Below, piece by piece: positions 15,371-23,683 of a stretch of 64,000 bases of DNA. The first letter of the stretch is position 1. Every line of letters begins with the position of its first letter. This DNA is from Candidatus Leptovillus affinis (lineage in GTDB: Bacteria > Chloroflexota > Anaerolineae > Promineifilales > Promineifilaceae), in assembly GCA_016705235.1 (NCBI GenBank), contig JADIYP010000006.1, positions 434,001-498,000 of the forward strand, written 5' to 3'. The notes beneath the pieces were generated by a model, which ran no database searches, was not told where the DNA came from, and worked only from the letters and a program-made list of their open reading frames with translations. The translations under genes and the position numbers were made by a program.

Positions 15371-16502
15371 CGGACCAACATCCGGCCAAACGACCATCCA
15401 GCGCAGCACGTACAGCCTGGCGGGGCAGGCAATTGCCACTCGCGTCAATGGCGATCCGGAGGGCCATGATGGGCTGTATTACCTGTACAGCGACCACCTG
15501 GGCAGCGCCAGCGCCCTGGTGACAAGCGGCGGCCAAAAGGTGAACGAGACGCGCTACCTGCCCTTTGGCGGCTACCGCAGCGGCGGCCCCAACACCATCA
15601 CCGACCGGGGCTTTACAGGGCAGAAGGAGAACATGGAGCTGGGGCTGCTGTATTACAATGCGCGTTATTACGCGCCGGGCCTGGGCCGCTTCCTGAGCGC
15701 CGACTCGATAGTGCCCAACCCCACCAACCCGCAAAGCTACAACCGTTACAGTTATGTTCTTAATTCACCCATTAATTACTCCGATCCATCTGGGCACAAC
15801 CCTATTTGTAACCAAGGAGGTTCTGTGTGTTCGGATGGTGCAAACGATGATGGAATAACGTGGACTGCATCTCGATTCGTTTCAACGGAAGAGGAATATG
15901 CACAGGCTCGTGCAGCAGCGATTCGACACTATCAAAAAAATTTCTCGTATCCCTTTCAGGGGCAGCAACGGCTCACTTCTCACTTTGGGCAAGATCATCC
16001 TGATGGAGTAGATTGGGGTGGCAATATTGTCGTACAAGCTCCAGCTCCAGGTGATGTGGTAAGAGCCGGCCTTGACTTGCCTGCGGGTATATGGCGAATA
16101 CGCCACATTGAGACAGGTGAAATAAGGGAATGGTCACGTTGGAATGGTAACGAGCTTCGAGAGATAAATCGCGGCGATGATGGTTTGTTAGAACCTGAAA
16201 GGCTATTGCAGACAGGAGAGTGGGAAGATATAGCACCTGGGTGGAGTCATTCGCGTGGTACTGTCATGGAGATAGACCACGGTCATAACCTTAGTACACG
16301 TTATTATCATTTGGCTATTGATGATAATATCAGGGCAGGTGTCACAGTCGATCAAGGTGATGTTCTAGCGATAACGGAAAACAACGGGTGGAGTACGGGG
16401 GTGCATCTGCACTATGGTGTACAGTTTTCGTATGGAGGACAAACAGAGTGGCTAGATCCTATTTTTCCACTTATTGTCTCAGCATCAAGACCGCCACAAT
16501 AG
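15327..16502 (+). CDS. Rhs core with M23 (LytM-type) peptidase tip
   Basis: The core (about residues 20-150) is nearly identical to the copy at 12.4-12.8 kb. After 'YSDPSGHNPICNQGG' a unique tip of about 235 residues follows. 'LTSHFGQDHPDGVDWGG' gives the M23 His-x3-Asp-type zinc site and 'GWSTGVHLHYGV' the HxH motif, so both halves of the metal site are present; LytM domains cut peptidoglycan cross-bridges. The upstream part lies in another frame, and no proper ribosome site is visible. It is either expressed by frameshift or a stored, silent tip. Confidence 0.75.
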   Translation: MGSTCPWPWVIVPLDGPTSGQTTIQRSTYSLAGQAIATRVNGDPEGHDGLYYLYSDHLGSASALVTSGGQKVNETRYLPFGGYRSGGPNTITDRGFTGQKENMELGLLYYNARYYAPGLGRFLSADSIVPNPTNPQSYNRYSYVLNSPINYSDPSGHNPICNQGGSVCSDGANDDGITWTASRFVSTEEEYAQARAAAIRHYQKNFSYPFQGQQRLTSHFGQDHPDGVDWGGNIVVQAPAPGDVVRAGLDLPAGIWRIRHIETGEIREWSRWNGNELREINRGDDGLLEPERLLQTGEWEDIAPGWSHSRGTVMEIDHGHNLSTRYYHLAIDDNIRAGVTVDQGDVLAITENNGWSTGVHLHYGVQFSYGGQTEWLDPIFPLIVSASRPPQ

Positions 16503-16631
16503 TCAGGTAACAATCTCATGTATGGAATGTTTACCGATCAAGAAGAGAATAATGTATAAGTTTCAAAACTATAATATTTGCGTAATATCCATTTTTGGAA
16601 TTTTACGCTTGAGGCGTTAAAGAGTAAAAAT

Positions 16632-17891
16632 ATGGCTATAGTAAAAAACGCACAAATAATACTTGCTGGGCTACTTTTTATAATAGCAGTTTCAAGCGTT
16701 GGTTGTACGATTTCTAATAACTCAGAAATTGGAATTGCGACTGCTTCAGCCACTTTATATCCGACTAAAACGCCCACACTTACTAGCGTAAGTGAAATAA
16801 AGGCATCTCCTACGACACATCAATCAACCCATACACCACAGCCCACTCCTTCAGAAACACCTTCGCCAACCGCAACGCCTAGCCCTGAACCAACCGCATC
16901 ACCGACGGTGGAAGCAACAGCAACGCTGGAAGTATACTCAACTCAACTAACAGGCCAAATCGTTTATCGTTCAAAAAGAATTGATACAAACGAAGATGGT
17001 GTGATAGATGTAGATGATGGGATTCATTTGTATCTTCTAGACGTAGAGTCGGGCGAGACAACACAACTGACAAATGGAGAGCAGCGTGATTCGTTTCCAA
17101 GTTTATCCCCAGATGCACGCCAGATTTCCTTTGTCTCAAACCGTAACAGTGACCTCGACCAAGTTTTCGTCATGAATGTAGATGGAACAGAAACGGTACA
17201 AATATCTGAAACTCCGGGCATGAAATCCTGTCCCGAGTGGTCTCCAGATGGTAAACACATCGCATACTTGGTTAACAACTTTGAAGGTGAAGAAGATCAA
17301 AATCGCATTGAACTTTTTTCCATTGAGACAGGGGAAACACAAACATTGATACAACAACCCGATAGGCAATTGGATTGCATTAGCTGGTCTCCGGATGGTT
17401 TTTATCTTGTCATAGGCTATACGCAAGACGACAAAAGCCATATCGCTATTTTAGACTTGGAAACCAGTGAACTTGTAGAGCTTAACTTTGGTGGCAAGCG
17501 TTCTGATGAACCAAAATTTCTCCCTAGGCATGATGGGCTATTTCTCTCCATTGTTCAATCCCCTGGTGAGTTTTCATCCGTCTCTCTTTTGATATTCCAA
17601 CTCAATCAAGATGACCTGCACAAACAGCCTACCCTACTCTTTTCTATCGAAGATGTATCTGGTAGATATAGTTGGGCAAATGGTGGGCATGTGTTAATCG
17701 AAACAGATGTATTGGGCCTGCAGAAATCTCCAAAAGATGCACGGAGTGGTTATGAAATTTCTATGACGCCAGTTGACTTCTCAACATTGGCAGCATCCAA
17801 CAATGGTACTCTTTCAATAAATGCTTTTGAATTAAGAAGCCTACTTACAGAAAATGATTTCTATGATGATTATCCAGATTGGTCTCCCTAA
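16632..17891 (+). CDS. TolB-like beta-propeller lipoprotein
   Basis: 419 residues. Signal peptide with lipobox SVGC (Cys25), a long Thr/Pro/Ser linker (about 45-105), then PD40/TolB blades: 'DSFPSLSPDARQISFVSN', 'SCPEWSPDGKHIAYL', 'LDCISWSPDGFYLV' and a closing 'YPDWSP'. An EF-hand-like 'DTNEDGVIDVDDG' (about 125) suggests a bound calcium. It follows the M23 Rhs tip by 130 bases, just as another lipoprotein follows the first tip, so an immunity or anchoring role is possible. Start ATG 16632 begins the signal peptide; the ribosome site is weak. Confidence 0.75.
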   Translation: MAIVKNAQIILAGLLFIIAVSSVGCTISNNSEIGIATASATLYPTKTPTLTSVSEIKASPTTHQSTHTPQPTPSETPSPTATPSPEPTASPTVEATATLEVYSTQLTGQIVYRSKRIDTNEDGVIDVDDGIHLYLLDVESGETTQLTNGEQRDSFPSLSPDARQISFVSNRNSDLDQVFVMNVDGTETVQISETPGMKSCPEWSPDGKHIAYLVNNFEGEEDQNRIELFSIETGETQTLIQQPDRQLDCISWSPDGFYLVIGYTQDDKSHIAILDLETSELVELNFGGKRSDEPKFLPRHDGLFLSIVQSPGEFSSVSLLIFQLNQDDLHKQPTLLFSIEDVSGRYSWANGGHVLIETDVLGLQKSPKDARSGYEISMTPVDFSTLAASNNGTLSINAFELRSLLTENDFYDDYPDWSP

Positions 17892-17974
17892 ATATAATTG
17901 GAGCCACCTGCTGGGGCAAGGTCTTCTTACCACGCCCCGCTGGCCATTCTCCAAGAATTGGTGTAGGCAGTGTT

Positions 17975-18497
17975 GGGTGATAACGGCCGTTCTGCCCCCA
18001 ATTCATCAAGTTTAGCCAGGTGGTGGGGTGGGAACGGCCGTTCTGCCCACGTTCATCAAGTTTAGCCAGGGGGTGGGGGGAAACGGCCGTTCTGCCCATA
18101 GCTCATCAAGTTTAGCCAGGTGGTGGGTGGGTAACGGCCGTTCTGTCATACTTCATCAAGTTTAGCCAGGGGGTGGGGCGGAAACGGCCGTTCTGCCCAC
18201 TATTCATCAAGTTTAGCCAGGGGGTGGGGTGGGAACGGCCGTTTTGCCCACAGTTCATCAAGTTTAGCCGGGGGGTGGGGTGGTAACGGCCGTTTCTCCC
18301 ACAGTTCATCAAGTTTAGTCAGGCGGTGGGGTGGGAAACGGCCGTTCTGCCCACAGTTCATCAAGTTTAGCCAGGTGGTGGGGTGGAAACGGCCGTTCTG
18401 CCCCCAGTTCATCAAGTTTAGCCAGGTGGTGGGGTGGGAACGGCCGTTCTGCCCACAATTCATCAAGTTTAGCCAAGTAGTGGGTGGGAACGGCCAA
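17975..18497. repeat. 51-bp repeat array 2 (about 10 units)
   Basis: Ten head-to-tail units of about 51 bp, each opening with ACGGCCGTT and containing TTCATCAAGTTTAGCCAGG and a G-rich TGGTGGGGTGGGA segment. Units differ by a few substitutions. There are no unique spacers, so it is not a CRISPR array. 51 bp equals 17 codons, so all six frames stay open for long stretches; the resulting ORFs (for example 18112-18312 minus) are treated as artefacts. The last unit decays to ACGGCCAA. Confidence 0.92.
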
Positions 18498-18499
18498 AA

Positions 18500-18716
18500 A
18501 CGGTGACACGGAGAACACGGAGCAGGCACAGAGAACCACAGAGGAAGAAACTCCGTGAATTCCCGTGTTTTCTCTGTGGCTCTCTGTGTCATTTTGGCAG
18601 GGGGTGATGCATGGTGGGGTGTTGAAGCGAAACGATACGGCGAGGCTTGTATTGAGCCTGCCGCAATGACGCTGTCCGCAATGGAGCTTGAAAAAGCATC
18701 TGATTTTGAGTAAGCT
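18500..18716. other. Spacer with CACAGAG-type dispersed inverted repeat
   Basis: GACACGGAGAACACGG...CTCTGTGGCTCTCTGTGTC (about 18505-18592) forms a long imperfect hairpin built from ACAGAG/CACGG words. No gene is seen. Confidence 0.5.
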
Positions 18717-19052
18717 ATGACAATCATCGAAATTGCGAGATGGAAAGATTTTAGGATGCAAGCGATTTATTCACCCATACCACAAAAAGATTTACAGCAG
18801 GCTGTGCAGATATTGAAAGACGCAGGTTGTTCAGCAATATACCTGTTTGGTTCTCGGGCGACAGGTCATGCTGATGCGCAATCTGATATTGATCTTGCAA
18901 TCCGAGGATGCCCGGAAGGCAGCTTTTTTCGGTTAGTCGCCAGGCTCTATATGGAATTAGATACCAGGGTTGATCTTGTTGATTTAGATAACACGGAAGA
19001 CCCTTTTGCTCGTCGTTTGGCCGCCAGTGGGGAGTTGGTTCCCGTTGTCTGA
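18717..19052 (+). CDS. MNT-type nucleotidyltransferase antitoxin
   Basis: 111 residues with the minimal nucleotidyltransferase motif 'LFGSRATGHADAQSDIDL' (GS-x9-D-x-D) and a third Asp in 'TRVDLVDL'. In MNT-HEPN modules this protein neutralises the HEPN RNase, in studied cases by AMPylating it. The HEPN gene starts inside its last codons. An alternative start is ATG 18756. GC is lower than in the housekeeping genes. Confidence 0.85.
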   Translation: MTIIEIARWKDFRMQAIYSPIPQKDLQQAVQILKDAGCSAIYLFGSRATGHADAQSDIDLAIRGCPEGSFFRLVARLYMELDTRVDLVDLDNTEDPFARRLAASGELVPVV

Positions 19053-19497
19053 GACAATATCGCAAAGAGTACAACGTGATGTGGCGTTAATTGATCACTT
19101 ATTGGCGGCTTATGCTGATTTGTTGTTGCAGGTTGAGCAAAAACCGCCAGATTTGGTGCAAGTGACAGCATTGGCTTCTGTGCTGCACTCTTTTTACAAT
19201 GGGGTGGAAAGCATCTTTATAATCATTGCTAAAGAAATTGATGGTGCAGTTCCAACTGGTGACAGATGGCATCGTGATTTGCTGGAACAAATGGGGATGG
19301 CGAATGAATTTAGAGAGGCCGTTTTGCCTTTACCCATACAATTGCAACTCCAGAATTATCTTGCATTTCGACATTATTATCGCCATGCTTATTCCTTCTT
19401 TTTGCGCTGGAAAGAATTACGGGAGCTGGTGCTGCCGTTAACGGCCGTTTGGGACCAAACAAGAACCGTATTGAATCAGTTTGCCGCCCGGCTGTGA
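19045..19497 (+). CDS. HEPN RNase toxin of an MNT/HEPN pair
   Basis: 150 residues, all-helical, with the RNase motif R-x4-H in 'FRHYYRHAYSF' (about 115-125), the signature of HepT-like HEPN toxins. TTG 19045 is chosen because GGGGAG precedes it and it overlaps the antitoxin stop by 8 bases; the frame is open back to 19006. The pair sits alone between two 51-bp arrays, which marks it as a cassette. One ACGGCCGT lies near its 3' end. Confidence 0.8.
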   Translation: MSETISQRVQRDVALIDHLLAAYADLLLQVEQKPPDLVQVTALASVLHSFYNGVESIFIIIAKEIDGAVPTGDRWHRDLLEQMGMANEFREAVLPLPIQLQLQNYLAFRHYYRHAYSFFLRWKELRELVLPLTAVWDQTRTVLNQFAARL

Positions 19498-19522
19498 GGT
19501 GGAAAAACGAGTGCGGTGGGAA

Positions 19523-19686
19523 CGGCCGTTCTGCCCACGTTCATCAAGTTTAGTCAGGGGATGGGGGGAAACGGCCGTTCTGCCCACAATTCATCAAGTT
19601 TAGCCAGGTGATGGGGTGGGAACGGCCGTTCTACCCACAATTCATCAAGTTTAGCCAGGTGGTGGGGTGGGAACGGCCGTTCCTAA
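19523..19686. repeat. 51-bp repeat array 3 (3-4 units)
   Basis: Four ACGGCCGT sites about 51 bp apart with the TTCATCAAGTTTAGYCAGG body, beginning right after the HEPN gene. The rest of the spacer to 19781 shows no gene. Confidence 0.9.
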
Positions 19687-19781
19687 TTGTGAATTGGGAA
19701 TAACTCATTGTGAAGTGTGAAGTGGGCGCGTGGGGGCATGCTCATCTTTGGTCTTTAATCTTTGAGGGAGTAAACGGCCGT

Positions 19782-20225
19782 TTACCCAACACTCGCCAAT
19801 ACAATAACTTGCAACTCAGAAACTCGCTGGAGTTTCGTATCATTGGTCAAGAAAGCGTCACACTTTGCGTTGATTGCAGTGGCTATTTGCAGCGCATCGG
19901 CAAAGCCTAAATTGTATTTGGCACGCAGTTGAGCAGACTGATCGGCAATAGCATCTGTCGTGGGAACGAATTGAGTGTGAGGGCCGTGTATCAGCAAATG
20001 CTTAAATTGGACAGCTAACTGTGCATTGTTCTGTTTGTAGGGATAGAAAATGCATTCAGCTAAAGTGATTGGAGAGGTAACGGCTGTTAACAGCCCATCA
20101 TCCAATTGCTTAAAAACAGGATTCAACTGTTTGAAATAGGGCTGTTTACGCTCAACAAAGTAGATAACTGGCGCAGAATCCAAGAAAATCGTGGAAATAC
20201 TTGTCAATGTTTTTTCAAGGGACAT
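19782..20225 (-). CDS. vapC: VapC-type PIN-domain RNase toxin
   Basis: 147 residues. The PIN acidic residues are present: 'IFLDSAPVIYFVE' (first Asp), 'TLAECIF' (Glu), 'LGFADALQIATA' (Asp) and 'AFLTNDTKL' (last Thr/Asp). VapC toxins cut tRNA or rRNA with Mg2+. ATG 20225 overlaps the antitoxin stop; an ATG five codons earlier (20240) is also open. The gene ends beside an ACGGCCGT copy. Confidence 0.85.
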   Translation of the reverse strand: MSLEKTLTSISTIFLDSAPVIYFVERKQPYFKQLNPVFKQLDDGLLTAVTSPITLAECIFYPYKQNNAQLAVQFKHLLIHGPHTQFVPTTDAIADQSAQLRAKYNLGFADALQIATAINAKCDAFLTNDTKLQRVSELQVIVLASVG

Positions 20226-20478
20226 GGCGATCCCACTCATCCGTTCTTACTTGATTGACCCATTCTTGGGCATCCTGCCCAGCTAACAAATCAGGAGCCA
20301 CACCCGCCAGATCTTGCCATTGGTATTTAGGAGAAGGTTCGGAAACGGCCGTTTCCCGTGCCTGCTCCGCGAGATAAGCAATCAACTCCAGCCGCTCCGT
20401 TTGTGACAACTGGGGCACAATCTTCATGATTTTATCGAGTGAAGACGAACGATTATGTGGTTCGATAGCTTGATACAT
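20215..20478 (-). CDS. VapB-like antitoxin
   Basis: 87 residues. N-terminal helical stretch with 'LSQTERLELIAYLAEQ' and a C-terminal 'WQDLAGVAPDLLAGQDAQEWV', a tail common in antitoxins next to PIN toxins that wraps the RNase. ATG 20478 has TTGAGGA upstream; the frame is open to 20505. Overlaps vapC by 11 bases. Residues near the middle (RETAVSE) are encoded by an ACGGCCGT copy. Confidence 0.75.
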   Translation of the reverse strand: MYQAIEPHNRSSSLDKIMKIVPQLSQTERLELIAYLAEQARETAVSEPSPKYQWQDLAGVAPDLLAGQDAQEWVNQVRTDEWDRHVP

Positions 20479-20644
20479 CAGGTTATCCTCAAGGTTTTTT
20501 ATCATTATAGCAGGAAATGATGGTGGCGTGGGCGCATGAGGGTTTAAGCGCTTGCTATTCCCTGTTTTCAGTTGGGCAAAGCGTCGCTTGCTATTCCCCC
20601 ACCATTTGGCAGTCAGGCTAATCTTTACTCTTTAATCTTGGGGG

Positions 20645-20750
20645 AGTAACGGCCGTTCTGCCCACGTTCATCAAATTTAGCCAGGTGGTGGGGTGGGAAC
20701 GGCCGTTCCTCATTCACAGTTAGCGATTGGTTGGTGGGGAACGGCCGTCA
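20645..20750. repeat. 51-bp repeat array 4 (about 2 units)
   Basis: One standard unit (TTCATCAAATTTAGCCAGG) and one variant (TTCCTCATTCACAGTTAGCG) with three ACGGCCGT sites, ending just ahead of the BrnT cassette. The rest of 20506-20812 shows no gene. Confidence 0.85.
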
Positions 20751-20812
20751 GCAGCCTCACCTGATTGGTTATATAAAACGAATAAGCAGTCTGTCCCATT
20801 TCATGTTATGCT

Positions 20813-21094
20813 ATGATGATGGAATTCGAGTGGGACGAAGAAAAAGCCGAGACCAATTTATCAAAGCATGGCGTTTCTTTTGACGAAGCCAGGACAGTTT
20901 TTGATGATCCCCTGTATCTTGATTTCTATGATCCTGACCATTCTGAGGCCGAAGATAGATTTATCATTGTTGGGCAGTCACAACAACGTCGCTTATTGAT
21001 TGTTTCATATACAGAGCGCCGGGATAAGATTCGGGTGATTAGCGCAAGAGAGGCAACGCAAATAGAAAAGGATGCTTATGAAGAAGGTTCATAA
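20813..21094 (+). CDS. brnT: BrnT-family RNase toxin
   Basis: 93 residues with the BrnT pattern: 'EFEWDEEKAETNLSKHGVSF' at the N-terminus, 'ARTVFDDP' next, then 'EDRFIIVGQSQQRRLLIV' and 'DKIRVISAREAT' at the end. BrnT is a RelE-fold ribonuclease. Three ATGs in a row leave the start uncertain by two codons. The antitoxin gene begins at its 3' end. Confidence 0.88.
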   Translation: MMMEFEWDEEKAETNLSKHGVSFDEARTVFDDPLYLDFYDPDHSEAEDRFIIVGQSQQRRLLIVSYTERRDKIRVISAREATQIEKDAYEEGS

Positions 21095-21098
21095 CGAA

Positions 21099-21302
21099 AT
21101 GGAAGACGAACTTCGACCAGAGTACGATTTGAAAAGCTTGAAAGTAAGAAGGGTTGGCCCTAACCGAACGGGATTCGGCGAGTTTGTCCGCTTAGCGCCA
21201 GATGTGGCGGAAGTGTTTCCAAACGCAGAATCAGTCAATGAAGCATTGCGGTTTTTAATTCGAGTTACCCGCGAGAATAAATCTTTACCGGAAAGCGGTT
21301 AG
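21099..21302 (+). CDS. Antitoxin partner of BrnT
   Basis: 67 residues starting MEDELRPEYDLKSLKVRRVG, with a short acidic start and a C-terminal helical segment 'SVNEALRFLIRVTREN' that could be a ribbon-helix-helix-like binding part. It is not a clear BrnA by sequence. ATG 21099 has AAGAAGG 11 bases upstream; ATG 21078 would overlap brnT by 17 bases and is also possible. Confidence 0.65.
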   Translation: MEDELRPEYDLKSLKVRRVGPNRTGFGEFVRLAPDVAEVFPNAESVNEALRFLIRVTRENKSLPESG

Positions 21303-21348
21303 TGTTGGCAGGCTGCCAGGCTGAATGAATTGGCAAAACGCATCATGA

Positions 21349-21382
21349 TGGGGGCGGGGGGGGGGGGTTTTAGGGGGGGGCC
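21349..21382 (+). other. G-run tract
   Basis: Long runs of G (5, at least 12, and 8) separated by C and TTTTA, ending at a half palindrome CCGGCCGT. It could form a G-quadruplex; homopolymer length may also be an assembly artefact. Confidence 0.5.
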
Positions 21383-21389
21383 GGCCGTT

Positions 21390-21461
21390 TAGCAGTCTGT
21401 CGGAGAACCTCTTTTGGTGGGACGCTGGAAGGCGGTAAGGGGCTTTTCCGACAAACTGCTA
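21390..21461. mobile_element. 72-bp MITE-like element
   Basis: Ends TAGCAGTCTGTCGGA / TCCGACAAACTGCTA are inverted with one mismatch and enclose 42 bases. No ORF. It resembles the ends of a small non-autonomous transposon; no matching transposase is in the window. Confidence 0.6.
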
Positions 21462-21467
21462 GGGGTG

Positions 21468-21546
21468 GAAACGGCCGTTCCTCATTCACAATTAGCGATT
21501 GGTGGTAGGAAACGGCCGTGCCCCGTTGCCAGTTAGCGATTGGTTA
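21468..21546. repeat. Variant palindrome repeats (array 5)
   Basis: Two ACGGCCGT-led units with the TTCACAATTAGCGATTGGTGG / TTGCCAGTTAGCGATTGGT body, the same variant that ends arrays 1 and 4. Confidence 0.75.
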
Positions 21547-21550
21547 GTTT

Positions 21551-21608
21551 GTAGCCGCGGTATCCTTACCGCGTATTTTCCAGAGCGCGGTAAGGATACC
21601 ACGGCTAC
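21551..21608. repeat. Long hairpin, 23-bp arms
   Basis: GTAGCCGCGGTATCCTTACC...GGTAAGGATACCACGGCTAC with one mismatch and a 12-base loop. It has no T tract, so it is more like a dispersed palindrome than a terminator. The rest of 21609-22006 holds only short repeats (such as GGGCGACC...GGTCGCCC near 21825-21845). Confidence 0.75.
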
Positions 21609-22006
21609 GAAGCGTAAATTTCAAAAAACTTGCCTTACAAAGCACTGTGGGTTCGTTCAAAAATAAGTTTGGACTTTGGGAGATGGAGAAGTTTATCTTG
21701 CCCGAACCCCCAGGGCTTGCTCATTATTCGCGTTGGACTTTCCAAATTGGCCCAATCTTCTCAAGTTATCAACATGACACGGCCGTCATGACAGTGCTAT
21801 CGCATGCTGACTAAATATGTAAGGGCGACCCTTGTGGTCGCCCCTCAGGGCAGACACAAGGCCTGCCCCCACCGCGACTACCTGATTAAATTTTTCAATC
21901 TGCAATAGTATTGCGATTGTCAGAAAAGCGTTCGCTTGTGCTTTAAAATGGAACCCGGTCCGCATTTCGCGGTCTGCACTCTCGATAGATAAACAAGGAG
22001 ACACAT

Positions 22007-22693
22007 ATGAAAAAAACCGGGTTAATAGTTATAGGTATCCTCATAGGCATATTCTTTACGCTGCCGCTCCTTTGGATTGCCCCCGTACAGAATCTGATGG
22101 CCGATGTCCCAGACACAAACCAGGCGCACAACGCCAAAACCGCAGCCGATCTGGCCAGCGACATCGTGGCAACGCCCATGATCGCGCCAGACACAAACGG
22201 CGATGAAATTCCACCAGCCAACTTCCCCACCGGAATCCAATCACCCAATGTCCTGCCTACGCCAATTCCTGGGGAAACGCTAGTCTATTTTGTGCCCACA
22301 GACAATGACGCCACCGCCACCGTTTTATATCTCTACAACACCGATACTGTTGCCCACACCATCGCTTTACGCGGCTTCAATTACGACGGCGCTATGGTAT
22401 ATGCCCAGAACATATCGATTAACGCCACCAGCTTTTTGCGCCTGGTAAGCGATTCTGTCGCCGCCGCTCCCCCACCCAGTTGGGCAACCCCAGCTCCCAT
22501 CACAACCAACTTCACCGATTTCACCTACTTTGCCAGCCTCTCTCTGCCAAAAGGGGTAAAAGCGGAGGGGTACGTCCTCTTTAATCCCGGAACCGGCACC
22601 GTGAATCCACGGGCAGATCAGGGCGCAATCCCCCTGCGCTTTAGCACAGATCCGGCCACCTTGTTCCTGCCGGCAATACAAAACACGCCCTGA
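22007..22693 (+). CDS. Secreted or membrane-anchored protein of unknown function
   Basis: 228 residues with a strong ribosome site (CAAGGAGACACAT). Residues 3-27 form a hydrophobic signal/anchor helix. A Pro/Asp-rich linker follows, then a beta-rich domain of about 140 residues ('LVYFVPTDNDATATVLYLYN', 'ITTNFTDFTYFASLSLPKG'). No Cys, so no lipobox. No family recognised. Likely exported and folded outside the cell. Confidence 0.7.
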   Translation: MKKTGLIVIGILIGIFFTLPLLWIAPVQNLMADVPDTNQAHNAKTAADLASDIVATPMIAPDTNGDEIPPANFPTGIQSPNVLPTPIPGETLVYFVPTDNDATATVLYLYNTDTVAHTIALRGFNYDGAMVYAQNISINATSFLRLVSDSVAAAPPPSWATPAPITTNFTDFTYFASLSLPKGVKAEGYVLFNPGTGTVNPRADQGAIPLRFSTDPATLFLPAIQNTP

Positions 22694-22852
22694 CAAACGC
22701 CGTCTGACTGACCAAACTTATCTAACTGCGATGAACGCCAAGGACGCGGAGGTTTTTTACCAAAGAAAATCTTCGCGCCTTCGGCGATCTTTGCGGTAAA
22801 ATCTGAAATTTGTCAGGCAATCAGAAATATCCGTGGTCGGTCGGAGCAGCTC

Positions 22853-23683
22853 ATGAACTTAGAAACACTCACACAATGGTATGACTTTATAGGGAAAACG
22901 GCCGTTGTCACCGGCGGTACTGGCGTTTTGGGCGGCGAAATGGCCTGCGCGCTCATTGGCCTGGGGGCCAACGTCGCCGTGCTGGACCGCAATACCGAGA
23001 TTCCGGCGGCGTACAAACAGCCCATGGCCTCCGGGCCGGGCAGCTATCTGGTGGTGCAGGGCGATGTGCTGCAACGGGAAGCGCTGGAAACGGCCGTACA
23101 ACAAATCATGACCGCTTACGGCCGTATCGACATCCTCATCAACGCTGCCGGCGGCAACCACCCACAGGCCACTACGGCCGTCGACAACCCCTTTTTCGAT
23201 CTATCCCAGGAAGCGCTGGGCTTTGTATTCGATCTGAACATCATGGGCACCATCCTGCCCAGCCAGGTCATCGGCAAAATCATGGCCGAGCAGGGCGCGG
23301 GGGTGATTCTCAATATCTCGTCGATGAACGCTTTACGGCCGTTGACGCGCATCCCGGCCTATTCAGCAGCCAAAGCCGGCGTCAGCAACTTCACCCAATG
23401 GCTCGCCGTCCACATGGCCCAGGAATACAGCCCCCAAATTCGAGTCAACGCCCTGGCTCCCGGCTTCTTCATCGGCAAACAAAACGAGGCGCTGCTGCTT
23501 AACAAAGATGGCAGCCTGACGGCACGCGGTCAGCAAATTGTCAGCCACACCCCTATGGGCCGCTTTGGCCACGCCGACGAACTGCTAGGCACGGTCCTGT
23601 GGCTCCTATCGCCGGCATCGCAGTTCGTCACGGGCATCGTCGTACCCGTGGATGGCGGTTTTTCCGCCTTCAGCGGCGTGTAA
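22853..23683 (+). CDS. SDR-family oxidoreductase (mannonate/fructuronate-type)
   Basis: 276 residues. TGGTGVLGG is the NAD(P) Gly motif (about 20-28), NAAGG the structural motif, Ser in 'ILNISSMNAL' and Tyr-x3-Lys in 'AYSAAKAG'. The C-terminal 'GIVVPVDGGFSAFSGV' is classical SDR. The long N-terminal lead and overall pattern resemble SDR-type D-mannonate oxidoreductases. Context with a LarA-like epimerase and gluconokinase supports a sugar-acid substrate. Two or three ACGGCCGT copies occur inside it. Confidence 0.8.
   Translation: MNLETLTQWYDFIGKTAVVTGGTGVLGGEMACALIGLGANVAVLDRNTEIPAAYKQPMASGPGSYLVVQGDVLQREALETAVQQIMTAYGRIDILINAAGGNHPQATTAVDNPFFDLSQEALGFVFDLNIMGTILPSQVIGKIMAEQGAGVILNISSMNALRPLTRIPAYSAAKAGVSNFTQWLAVHMAQEYSPQIRVNALAPGFFIGKQNEALLLNKDGSLTARGQQIVSHTPMGRFGHADELLGTVLWLLSPASQFVTGIVVPVDGGFSAFSGV

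Noticed and set aside
17975..18497. CRISPR array
   Set aside because: The unit repeats in full with no unique spacers, each unit is 51 bp, and no cas genes are present.
18112..18761. Minus-strand ORFs of 66, 148 and 175 codons with NGRSHPTTWLNLMN repeats
   Set aside because: They are translations of the 51-bp repeat, open only because 51 is a multiple of three; they lack start context and run into unrelated spacer.
12390..21608. Integron
   Set aside because: No integrase and no attC-like imperfect palindromes at cassette ends; the repeat units are tandem and G-rich.
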